Shown: positions 19,101 through 26,741 of the stretch, piece after piece
How the letters are laid out: every line of letters starts with the position of its first letter
How positions within the stretch are numbered: the stretch's first letter is position 1
Assembly: GCA_964482235.1 (NCBI GenBank)
Contig: CAYZWU010000030.1
Location: 5,564-69,563 of the forward strand
Reading direction: 5' to 3'
Origin: CAYZWU01 sp964482235
GTDB lineage: Bacteria > Planctomycetota > B15-G4 > CAYZWU01
Length of the DNA stretch: 64,000 nt
Position numbers and translations under genes: made by a program
Notes under the pieces: generated by a model
Told to the model about the DNA's origin: nothing
Database searches by the model: none
The model's input: only the letters and a program-made list of their open reading frames with translations

Positions 19101-19626
19101 CAGGCACGAGATAGACGGCGTCCTGCTTCGGTATGGCGATCGAGAAGCCGCCGTCGGCGCCGGTCCGCGCCCGCGAGCCGCTTCTCGCTTCGTCGAGCAT
19201 GGCCTGGTCCTTGACGGTGTTGTTTTTGTTGTTCTTTTCCTGATCGAAAGGCACCAGGGAGAACGGCGGCTTGCGGATACTGCAGACGAGCGAGACCGGG
19301 CCCTCGAGGTCGAAGCCCTTTTCCAGGACCGCTCTGCCGTGGATCACGGCCTCGCCGCCCCGGTCTTTCGAGATGAGGACTCTCGCCCCTTTTTTTCCGG
19401 ACTCGCCCTCCTCCATGATCTCCGTGACGGGCCCCTTGTCCCCGGCTTCCGTCTCGTACAAAGCCGGCGTCACGTTGCCGGAGCCGGTGCCGATATCCTG
19501 CGAGTCCCCGAGGGAGGGGCGATCGTCCGGCACGGTCTTGTCGTTGAAGAGAAGGATCGCAACGAGCCCCACGACCAGGACGGACGCAATCAGCAGGAGC
19601 GAAAATGGTTTGATGCTTGATCCCAT
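16126..19626 (-). CDS. Giant membrane-anchored carboxypeptidase-regulatory-like repeat protein
   Basis: 1166 residues. A single membrane segment near the N-terminus (FSLLLIASVLVVGLVAILLF, ~8-27) is followed by ten or eleven tandem beta-sandwich repeats with the pattern G-x-V-x-D-x-x-G-x-P-V-x-G-A ... D-x-x-G-x-F-R-F-x-x-L-x-P-G-x-Y. Clear copies include GHVYGPDGRPVSGASLIV and GTLTDRKGRPVAGATIYF. This CarboxypepD_reg fold occurs in adhesins, surface scaffolds and TonB-linked proteins. No peptidase domain is present. The topology suggests an N-terminally anchored protein exposed to the periplasm or surface. Similar proteins lie at 19966-22881 and 61816-63780. The ligand is unknown. Confidence 0.8.
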   Translation of the reverse strand: MGSSIKPFSLLLIASVLVVGLVAILLFNDKTVPDDRPSLGDSQDIGTGSGNVTPALYETEAGDKGPVTEIMEEGESGKKGARVLISKDRGGEAVIHGRAVLEKGFDLEGPVSLVCSIRKPPFSLVPFDQEKNNKNNTVKDQAMLDEARSGSRARTGADGGFSIAIPKQDAVYLVPDDDFLYLSKPRPLSWSDRKPDVPVRLILSEGGVLEGTVVCSRGNPVPGATVTLREKFDPMIVFSGQDGLLTPFTTTADKNGRFRFQAVPCRGEMIVDAMADGFSPCLASRVSLRAGKATTTEVVLPDAASISGIVLDQDEKPVADISVMALKVDDLLTNVTAGDNKLMERKADTEKDGTFRFDALAPGSYQISLNEPGFLRATIKGLKLAGGESHDDLKLVLDRGLALSGRIVRGDGKPAAKARVKAFPHFNLAALIDNLREQETAKPVLADAEGRFCCQGLRDVKYDLEITWEGTADNSHTGFRPGDDEVLIRLKEGGAISGIVVSAIDGEPVQEYTIFLDPAVNKDMLDPYGFKSRIRHKEKDELGRFEIAHVKPDRYNLTLSANGFATRKLRGIQVEEGESVRGLMILMPKEAAIAGTVYDSETREPVEGASVSLKTGIENLMERFRGGDLVVSDESGRFRFGRLDAGPVKLIVSHQRYEPLHLDRIVVMEGETVEGFELFLTRGAVIKGHVYGPDGRPVSGASLIVSTPTASTMKSGRTDGDGFYEISGLPPGSYQVTRLAMRFDMDDDFLGSLMSGLDIKAVKLEKDQIKTLDFRVNVDDGSRVVTGVIRDAGDPVKSAFISAVPVGGGKKAQGRTYTAGTDTAGRYLFKNMEPGDYTFRIVRTDGMVPGSACETVFRVKVPDRDRYEYDMDLPGGSIEGIVIDRDSLKRLPQVRIQITRSEGTESGDPISDAVGGRIGEIYSDSEGRFRVRNLREGTYELTAGGANMLGFESGGYARSKVPGIGILKGQKKGGLRIELEKGGVVEGTLTDRKGRPVAGATIYFQQTGEGSFEKWSDCLSDSQGEYRFAGLREGSYTAAVKHKDHAITLVYDVSVRKEKTSTLDLTLQPGAAVTVRVQDEKTGDPLTGVILDLEDGSGLCLSGLIGISELMEIIYSTDSATAGQYPLGRYAPGVYHLKVSCPGYTTRRMDVEIAAGDDERFVTVKL

Positions 19627-19683
19627 CGTTTTTCATTCCCTTGGTCCCTCGGCGAGGGACAGGACATCGATTTCGGAAAAACC

Positions 19684-19713
19684 ATTATCAGACTGACCCA
19701 AAAGGATGCGCAA
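19684..19713 (-). promoter_or_regulatory. Candidate promoter for the 1166-residue repeat protein
   Basis: On the minus strand, TTGCGC (complement of 19708-19713), an 18-bp spacer and GATAAT (complement of 19684-19689), 57 nt upstream of the start. The -10 is good and the -35 weak. The rest of the 339-nt divergent region (19627-19965) is AT-rich and shows no gene. Confidence 0.35.
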
Positions 19714-19965
19714 ATCCTGTTCCCGATTCAGTCGAAATATGATTCGGCTTAATAGATTGAAATACAAAATGTTACACACGGATCGAGTTCCCCGGCACGA
19801 CCAGGGGTGTGCTGAATAGGCACAGGTTGGTTTTTTGCACAACCTTCGATGAGAAGATGAGTTAAAATGACCGGATCGAATCCGGCACCCTTCATCGCTC
19901 CGGTCAGACCGCGCTCCCTGGCGCGAAACCGGTTTTCAACCTGCAGCTAAGGAGCAGACGGTCCC

Positions 19966-22881
19966 ATGGCCTCCCCGGATTCTGTCAAGCCGGTCTATCT
20001 CGTCGTTGTCTTCGGCATGGTGATGGCGGCAGCCGCTGTCCTCGTATTGTACGATCCCGCAGGTAGTGCGCTGGGCGGGAATCCGGCCGACGCGGCTGAT
20101 CCTTCCGCCCAGTACGGCCAGGATCTGTCCACGCACCGCACCGGCGCCCGATCCGGCAGCCCTGGCGGGCATGATACCGACGCCCGGCAGGACCTTTACG
20201 ACTCTTCCCTGACCGAAGCGCCCGTCCGCGAGGCGATCTCCGATTCGGTTCTCACCTCGTGCGTCAAGGGGAAGGTGAAAACGCCGCAGGGAGATGGCCT
20301 GCCCGGCGCCGAGCTCCTGCTCCATCCCGGTCTTCCTCAGGCTCTTCGTCCGCTCCTGGCAGGAGGCTCGTACTCGGCAGAGGCGACAACCGGGCAGGAT
20401 GGCACCTTCGAGATTCCCCTGCCGGCGGAGGGGGTTTTCCGGCTCGAGGTGAAGAAGGAGGGCTTCGCCTCGGCCGACGTCGGCGTTGTGCTGCCGGGCG
20501 ACGATCTGGCCGTTGTGCTTCAGCCGGGACGTTTTCTCGAGGGCGAGGTCCGCGACGCCCTCTCGGGCGACGTGATCTCCGGTGCGGCGATCCGCGCGCG
20601 TCATCACCGCCAGACCTTCGAGGCCGAATCGAAGGCGAACGGCACGTTCCGATTCGGCGATCTGCCCGAGGGGATCTATTCTCTCGAAGCGTTTCACGAA
20701 AGCTATGAGGTGGAGCGTCTCGAGGGAATCACGGTCTCGAGCGGAAGCTCGAGCGATGTCACCCTGGAGCTCCGTTCAGGCGGTACGATCAAGGGGAGGG
20801 TCTCGGCCCTCGACACGGGCAAGCCCGTTCCCGAATCCCGCGTGACCTACACCGTGGTGTTCCGTGGCGAGGCGGGGCGCGAGGAGATGTTCCGGCAGGA
20901 GGCTTTCACCAACGAGAAGGGCCTCTTCTTCTTCGAGAACGTCTCCCGGCGGGGAGCGCGCATCGTGGCCGTCGCCGCCGGCTTCTCGCCGGGCACTCCG
21001 GAGCCTTTCCTGCCTCCGGAAGCGGATCCCGGCGATGAGATCGATATCGAGGTCTTCCTGAAGAGGGAGAGCGGCGTTGCCGGAGTCGTTGTCGATCCCG
21101 ACGGCAATCCGTTGAAGGGCGCCGCTGTCCGCGCACTGAGGACACGGATGTCCTCCGGCCGGGTTCCCCGCGCAACGACGGATGCCGAAGGCGCCTTCCG
21201 GCTCGAAGGGCTGGAGGGCGATCCCGGCTTCGTCCTTGCCGCCTATCACGGCCTGCACGGCACGGCTTTTTCCGGCTACCTCCTCGCCGCCCGGGGCGAG
21301 ATCCTCGAGGATGTGACTCTCCCCCTGAAGCGCTTCGCCTCGATCAAGGGTGCTGTGTCCGCCCCGGACGGGCGGCCTTTCCAGGGCGCGCGCGTCACTC
21401 TCGACGGCATTCGCGGCTTCATGAGGGAGGAGGAGCGCGCGGCGCCCCTCGTGGTGACCGACGAGGAAGGTTGCTTCGCTTTCGAGAAACTGGTGCCGGG
21501 CAGGTACTGCCTCGCCTCGCACAAGGGCAATCTGAGAAGCGAAGCCCTGGATCTGACACTCCTCGAGGGCGAAACGCTCGACGCGGCTCTCACTCTGGAG
21601 AACGGTCTCGCACTGACAGGCAAGGTGGTCGATCCTCTTGGACAGCCCCTGGACGACGTCCTGGTGACAGCGGTGGCGATCGAGAAGGAACAGACAACCA
21701 AGCGGCCCCAGCCGAAGGGCATCGACAAGAAGAAGAGCAGCCGGAAGGCCGGCAAGGAGGCTCGCCCAGCTCAGAAGAAGTCCCCGCAGCGGGAGAACGA
21801 CCTCCTGCGCCGGAGCGGCTTCGCCCGCTTCCGCGGCAATGCGCGCAGCGACGAGGACGGATTGTTCTGCCTGGCCGGACTGCGCCGGGACGACAACCTC
21901 GTTGTCACCTTTCGCCGCTACGGATACCTCACCGAGACGGCGGCGGACATCTCGCCTTCCCTGGAAGGCCGGCAGGTCACCCTGAAGCCCGAGGCCGCCC
22001 TGCAGGGCCGGGTCGCCGACTTCGCCACGAACCGCCCGCTGGAACGGTACCGCGTCGAGTGGATTGCGGTGGAGCCGGGCGAGACGGGAGAACCGGCCGA
22101 GATCTTCAAGAGGAAGGCGCGGCAGAGCCGGGCGCGTTCCGTCCAGACGCTGGACGGCAATTTCCTGATCGAGCGCGTCGAGGCGGGAGAGGTGGTCCTG
22201 CGCGTCTCGGCCAGGGGATATCGCAGCAGCGAACCCCGGCGTCTCTTTGTATCGCCCCTCTACGGCGCCGCGTTCCAGAGTTTCCTTCTCGACAAGGGCG
22301 GCGTGGTGACGGGAAGGGTCGTCGCCGCGGACTCGTCGCCCGTCGAAGGCATCCCCGTCCACCTCGGCAAGGCCGACCAGGGAAGGGAGAGGAGGAACAA
22401 GAAGAAGAAAGGAAAGAAGGAGGCGGGAGTGAAACCGGCCAGGACGTCCAGGGGAGGGCAGTCGCGCCGGACGGACCACAAGGGCCGCTTCGAGTTTCAC
22501 AACCTGCCTGAAGGATCGTACCAGCTCGTGGTGGGCGATTCGAAGCGCCCGCTCGTCGATCCCAGGAACGTCCGTCTCCGCCGCGGAGACAACGTCTCGA
22601 AGTCGTTCGTTCTCCGCGACCTCTGCGGCGTCGAGGTGCGCGTGACCGGCAAGGCGGGATCGTGCCGGGCTGACGTGAAACTGACGGGCGGACCGGCCAA
22701 GGCCGTCTTCCGCAAGAGATCGGGAAACCTCGGAATCGTGTCGTTCCGGAACCTTCTTCCCGGAAAATACAGGTTGCACGTCCAGGCCAGGGGATATAAG
22801 TCTTTCTCCGGAGGCCTGGAACTCGAGGAGAAGGGCCGCATCAAAAAGGAAGTGTCCCTCGAGGAGCGGCGACCGCGATAA
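19966..22881 (+). CDS. Second membrane-anchored carboxypeptidase-regulatory-like repeat protein
   Basis: 971 residues. One N-terminal membrane segment (VYLVVVFGMVMAAAAVLVLY, ~10-29), then a low-complexity linker, then eight or nine CarboxypepD_reg-like repeats, for example GVVVDPDGNPLKGAAVRAL and GAVSAPDGRPFQGARVTL, each closed by a D-x-x-G-x-F segment. Two Lys/Arg-rich insertions interrupt repeats, near residues 575-615 (KKKSSRKAGKEARPAQKKS) and ~805-835 (RRNKKKKGKKE). The architecture matches the divergent 16126-19626 gene, which suggests an old duplication. AAGGAG stands 11 nt before the ATG. The stop codon lies in the first unit of a 22-bp tandem repeat. Function unknown; envelope scaffold or adhesin is an inference. 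Confidence 0.78.
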   Translation: MASPDSVKPVYLVVVFGMVMAAAAVLVLYDPAGSALGGNPADAADPSAQYGQDLSTHRTGARSGSPGGHDTDARQDLYDSSLTEAPVREAISDSVLTSCVKGKVKTPQGDGLPGAELLLHPGLPQALRPLLAGGSYSAEATTGQDGTFEIPLPAEGVFRLEVKKEGFASADVGVVLPGDDLAVVLQPGRFLEGEVRDALSGDVISGAAIRARHHRQTFEAESKANGTFRFGDLPEGIYSLEAFHESYEVERLEGITVSSGSSSDVTLELRSGGTIKGRVSALDTGKPVPESRVTYTVVFRGEAGREEMFRQEAFTNEKGLFFFENVSRRGARIVAVAAGFSPGTPEPFLPPEADPGDEIDIEVFLKRESGVAGVVVDPDGNPLKGAAVRALRTRMSSGRVPRATTDAEGAFRLEGLEGDPGFVLAAYHGLHGTAFSGYLLAARGEILEDVTLPLKRFASIKGAVSAPDGRPFQGARVTLDGIRGFMREEERAAPLVVTDEEGCFAFEKLVPGRYCLASHKGNLRSEALDLTLLEGETLDAALTLENGLALTGKVVDPLGQPLDDVLVTAVAIEKEQTTKRPQPKGIDKKKSSRKAGKEARPAQKKSPQRENDLLRRSGFARFRGNARSDEDGLFCLAGLRRDDNLVVTFRRYGYLTETAADISPSLEGRQVTLKPEAALQGRVADFATNRPLERYRVEWIAVEPGETGEPAEIFKRKARQSRARSVQTLDGNFLIERVEAGEVVLRVSARGYRSSEPRRLFVSPLYGAAFQSFLLDKGGVVTGRVVAADSSPVEGIPVHLGKADQGRERRNKKKKGKKEAGVKPARTSRGGQSRRTDHKGRFEFHNLPEGSYQLVVGDSKRPLVDPRNVRLRRGDNVSKSFVLRDLCGVEVRVTGKAGSCRADVKLTGGPAKAVFRKRSGNLGIVSFRNLLPGKYRLHVQARGYKSFSGGLELEEKGRIKKEVSLEERRPR

Positions 22882-22926
22882 AGAGGAGCGGCGACCGCGA
22901 TAAAGAGGAGCGGCGACCGCGATAAA
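22861..22926. repeat. Three perfect 22-bp tandem repeats across a stop codon
   Basis: Identical units at 22861-22882, 22883-22904 and 22905-22926. The TAA that ends the upstream gene (22879-22881) is inside unit 1, so units 2 and 3 are untranslated and copy changes would not alter that protein. The array ends 18 nt before the next start codon. Confidence 0.95.
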
Positions 22927-22944
22927 CCTGTCTGAGACTATTCC

Positions 22945-25900
22945 ATGATCAAGCTTTTCCCGCGATCCGGACCAATGACTCTCCCGAGGCATCTTGCCCT
23001 TGCCGCCGCCGTCGTCCTGATCGGCTTCGCGGCCGCATCAAGCGATGAATCGGCCGCTGACGCCGGCGCCACCTACACGGAGCGCCACCTGGCTTCCGCC
23101 CGGACGCATCGCGACGCCGGACGGTCCGAGGAGGCGCGGGCCGAATTCCTGAAGGTCCTGGAGCGCGACGGCGGAAACTTTCATGCCCTCGAGGGGCTCG
23201 TGTCCCTGGCCGTTGAGGCCGGCGAGGAGGACGAGACGGTCTACTACATGTACCGTTTCGTAGACAGGGCGTCGAAGCTCAGGGACCTCGATGCCCCGCA
23301 TCGCAAGCGGCTCAAGGAATACAAGCTCCTTCTCAAGGAGAAGGACCCGAACCACGGCAAGCTCGGATCGTATCGCGCCGCTCACCTGCGCCGCCTCCTC
23401 AATCTCGGCGCCGCCCACATGAAGAAGGGGCGCTACCACTCGGCCAAGGCGATCTTCGAGGAGGTCCTGCACATCGCTCCATCGAACGCCGAGGCGCGGG
23501 CCGCGCTCCGCCGGATCCGCACCGACGCGGGCAACGAGCTGGCCGAGGAGAGGCCGGCCGGAACGGAGGACCTATTCTCCGACGTGACCCGCGAGTGGAT
23601 CGAGAAGCAGGACGCCCGCCACTCCACCTGGGACACGGCCTGGGAGAAGAAGCTCGACAACTACACGATTTTCACCGATGCGGGATACGAGGTTCTCGAG
23701 ATCATCGCCCTGGCCCTGGAGCAGCTCGATACCTTCTTCAGGATCTTCTACGACTACAAGACCGACGGCAGCGGCACGCCGCACATCCAGATCAAGATCT
23801 ACAAGGACCGGGCCGAGTTCATGCGGCTGGGAAAGCCCCACGTGGACTGGGCCGCCGGCTTCTACAACGGCAGCGCCGTGGTGACCTACGATCCCCGGGG
23901 GAGCCGGGCGGCAGGCGACGGCCGCTCCGAGATGGAGCCGTCCCGCTCCCTCAAGGGATTGATCCAGACGCTGGCGCACGAGGTGAGCCACCACTTCGTC
24001 AGCATCGCTCCCGGCTCGGGCGTGCCGGCCTGGATGAACGAGGGCTTCGCGTCGTTCTTCGAGGGAACGCGGCTTCTTTCCAACGGGCGGATCGAGTGGA
24101 ACATCGTGGCGCCGCACCGCCTGAGGCCGCTGGTCGAATACCTCCAGTCGGAGAAGCCGCCGGACCTGGCCAGGATCATCTCCTGCCGCGTGGACGACTA
24201 CAGGATCTTCTATCCCTACGGATGGGGTCTCGTCTACTTCCTCTGGAACTACGAGGACGAGGAAGGGAACTACCTCTACAGGAATGTGCTCCGCGAGTAC
24301 CGCGCCCTCTACGTGGGCGGGGTGGACCATTTGGAGCGCTTCACGAAGTTCATCATCGAGAGGCCCGACGTGCCCGGTATCTCGAACCTGCAGGAGTTCG
24401 AGGAGGTGTTCACCGGCTATATCCTGAAGGTCAACGAGGAATACCTGGGCCGCACCGAGGTGGCGCGGCAGTACGAGGAGCGGGCCGACGAGTTCATGGA
24501 GAACGAGAACGTGGAGAAGGCCCTTCTCTTCTACGAGAAGGCCCTGGCGAAGCTCCCGGAGGATCCAGGCCTTCTCTGGAAGCTGGCCCGGGTGCTCGAA
24601 GCCCTGGGAGAGAACGACCGGGCCGCGGGAACGTACCGGACCTTCCTGACCCGGGCCGAGTTCCACGGGATCACCGACGATCCCCGTCTCGCCGCGGCGC
24701 GCGAGAAGATCGAGAAGCTCGATCCCATCGCCGGCCGCTTCCGGAAGATCCGGGAGCAGTTCGAATCGGACATCCTCTTCGTGGCGCGCACCTACAGGGA
24801 TCTCGGCCTCTTCCTGATGGCTCTCCAGACGGCGCGCGAGCTTGCCGTTGCCGACAACCCGTCGATCCCGGCGCGCGACTTCTACCTCGACGTGGAGAAG
24901 GAGAGCGGCAAGACCCTCGAGCAGTGGCAGGTGGCGTTCAACGAGACCGACCTCAGCGGGTGGTACGGCGAGGACATCGTCGACGAGTTCCGCGTCGAGG
25001 ACGATCGCCTCGTCGGGGAGGTGGAGGAGGGCGACGTGCCCGACCAAGGCAAGGCGACGCGGACCGGCTCCGACATGGGGGAGAAGCCGACGATCCCCTA
25101 CAAGATCTTCCTTCTCGACCGGGAGATCCAGGGCGACTTCTCCTTCGACACCGAGGTGCGTGCGCCCGAGGCATGCGAGCTTTACGGGATCTGCTTCGGG
25201 GCCAGAACGAAGGACGCCTTCCAGTCCGTTCTGCTCAAGAGCGATCAGAATCTCGATTTCTCGACCTTCGACGGCGGCTGGACGATCCTGCGCCACATCC
25301 CCGTGATGTTCGATCCGGCGGAGTGGAACAGGCTGCGCGTCGATGTCCGCGGCAGGCTGGTCAGCATCAGGATGAACGGCGAGCTGGTGGAGGAGCTCGA
25401 GTTCGAGTCGGGTGCCGAGCTTCGCGGCGACGTGGGCATCCTGGTCGGCAAGGGGCTCGCTGAGTATCGCAACATCCGCTTCCTCGAGCGCAACTGGCGG
25501 CTGCCGTCGCGCCGCATCAAGCGCACCTTCGAGTCGCGCTACAGCCCGGACGCCCTTCCCGAGAGGGCGGGGCCGGGTCAGCTCTCCTACCGCGGCAAGT
25601 TTCCGCCGCCTCTCACGATCGGCGCCTGGCGGAACACGGCCCCCCTCACCCTCGACAAGCTGATCGGCAAGGTGGTGGTCCTGGCCTTCTGGTCGCAGGA
25701 CCAGGAGAGCTCCCTGCCCACCCTGCCCGTTTATCAGAAGCTCCTCGAAGAGTACGGCGATACCGACGTGGAGCTCCTCGTCGTGGCCAACGAGAAGGAG
25801 TACGTGGTGGACGCCTTTCTCGCCGAGTGCGGGCTGCCGCTGAAGATGGCCGTGGACCGGCGCGATCACCGGACGATCATCGACTACGGCATCCCTGACA

Positions 25901-26733
25901 CGGGGCTGCCGCGATTCCTTCTCATCGATCTGAACGGCAAGGTCGTCTGGGACGGAAACCCGGACTGGAGCAAGAAGTACGGATCGTACCTCGACAAGCC
26001 GCTGGCCGACCTGGTGAAATCGCTCCGCCTCAGGGATATCGCCAGGCTCCGCGCCCGCTTCCCTGAAGCGAAGCAGGCCCTGAGCGAGGGCCGGTTCAAG
26101 GAGGCGCTCGACGTCTACGGCGGATTCCAGGGGATGAGCCCGGCGCACGCCGACGTCCGCTTCGCCCAGGGCGAGTTGGAGAGGATCCGGCGGGCCTCCC
26201 GCGACCTCCTCGGCCTGGCGCAGCAGCGCCGGGAGAAGGGGAACTATCTCGGGGCGCTGGACCTCCTCGAGAAGCTGGCCGCCCAGTTCCAGGGCTCACC
26301 CTTCGCGGGAGATCCGGACAGCGAGATCAGGAAGTTGAAGAAGGAGCCGCTCTTCGAGGACGCCCGCTGGATCGAGTTCCGTGCGGTCTCGGCCATGGAA
26401 GCCCTGGGCAAGGGCGGCACCGGGAAGTTCGCCGATCTCTTGAAGCGGATCGGCGACCGCCTCGAGCGGCTATCCACTGCGGGAAAAGGCGGCCTGCGCG
26501 AGATCGAGTTCGCTCTGATCCGCTCCTGGCTCGCTACGGGGCAGAAGAATCCCGCCGGCTTCGCAGGCCGCCTGGCTGCGCACAGGGAGATCAGGATTTC
26601 CCTCGAGACGATCGAGGAGATGGCCGCCGGTACGCGCCTTTTCGAAGCCAGGCGACTCCTGGCCGAGCTTGTCGCCAGGGCGCAGGGCACCCCGTACCAG
26701 GAGATCGTGGACCGCCTCCTGGACCGGCTCTGA
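22945..26733 (+). CDS. Secreted TPR - gluzincin (DUF1570-like) - DUF1080-like - redoxin-like fusion protein
   Basis: 1262 residues with a signal peptide (LALAAAVVLIGFAAASS; a second ATG at 22975 may be the true start). Residues ~45-200 are TPR-like. Residues ~225-520 resemble DUF1570 peptidases: the zinc motif H345-E346-V-S-H349, then W363-M-N-E366 17 residues on as third ligand. TPR-like helices follow at ~515-590. Residues ~655-860 resemble the DUF1080 / 3-keto-glucoside hydrolase beta-sandwich (FNETDLSGWYGED; YGICFGARTKDAFQSV). Residues ~890-1030 have a thioredoxin/TlpA-like fold, but the expected W-C-x-x-C is W-S-Q-D-Q (~916-920), so no redox pair exists. The C-terminus is again helical. 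Known families imply proteolysis and glycan binding; the combined role is unknown. Confidence 0.75.
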   Translation: MIKLFPRSGPMTLPRHLALAAAVVLIGFAAASSDESAADAGATYTERHLASARTHRDAGRSEEARAEFLKVLERDGGNFHALEGLVSLAVEAGEEDETVYYMYRFVDRASKLRDLDAPHRKRLKEYKLLLKEKDPNHGKLGSYRAAHLRRLLNLGAAHMKKGRYHSAKAIFEEVLHIAPSNAEARAALRRIRTDAGNELAEERPAGTEDLFSDVTREWIEKQDARHSTWDTAWEKKLDNYTIFTDAGYEVLEIIALALEQLDTFFRIFYDYKTDGSGTPHIQIKIYKDRAEFMRLGKPHVDWAAGFYNGSAVVTYDPRGSRAAGDGRSEMEPSRSLKGLIQTLAHEVSHHFVSIAPGSGVPAWMNEGFASFFEGTRLLSNGRIEWNIVAPHRLRPLVEYLQSEKPPDLARIISCRVDDYRIFYPYGWGLVYFLWNYEDEEGNYLYRNVLREYRALYVGGVDHLERFTKFIIERPDVPGISNLQEFEEVFTGYILKVNEEYLGRTEVARQYEERADEFMENENVEKALLFYEKALAKLPEDPGLLWKLARVLEALGENDRAAGTYRTFLTRAEFHGITDDPRLAAAREKIEKLDPIAGRFRKIREQFESDILFVARTYRDLGLFLMALQTARELAVADNPSIPARDFYLDVEKESGKTLEQWQVAFNETDLSGWYGEDIVDEFRVEDDRLVGEVEEGDVPDQGKATRTGSDMGEKPTIPYKIFLLDREIQGDFSFDTEVRAPEACELYGICFGARTKDAFQSVLLKSDQNLDFSTFDGGWTILRHIPVMFDPAEWNRLRVDVRGRLVSIRMNGELVEELEFESGAELRGDVGILVGKGLAEYRNIRFLERNWRLPSRRIKRTFESRYSPDALPERAGPGQLSYRGKFPPPLTIGAWRNTAPLTLDKLIGKVVVLAFWSQDQESSLPTLPVYQKLLEEYGDTDVELLVVANEKEYVVDAFLAECGLPLKMAVDRRDHRTIIDYGIPDTGLPRFLLIDLNGKVVWDGNPDWSKKYGSYLDKPLADLVKSLRLRDIARLRARFPEAKQALSEGRFKEALDVYGGFQGMSPAHADVRFAQGELERIRRASRDLLGLAQQRREKGNYLGALDLLEKLAAQFQGSPFAGDPDSEIRKLKKEPLFEDARWIEFRAVSAMEALGKGGTGKFADLLKRIGDRLERLSTAGKGGLREIEFALIRSWLATGQKNPAGFAGRLAAHREIRISLETIEEMAAGTRLFEARRLLAELVARAQGTPYQEIVDRLLDRL

Positions 26734-26741
26734 AAACGGGA

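Noticed and set aside
22861..22926. CRISPR-like array
   Set aside because: Units are directly adjacent with no spacers, and no cas genes are in the window.
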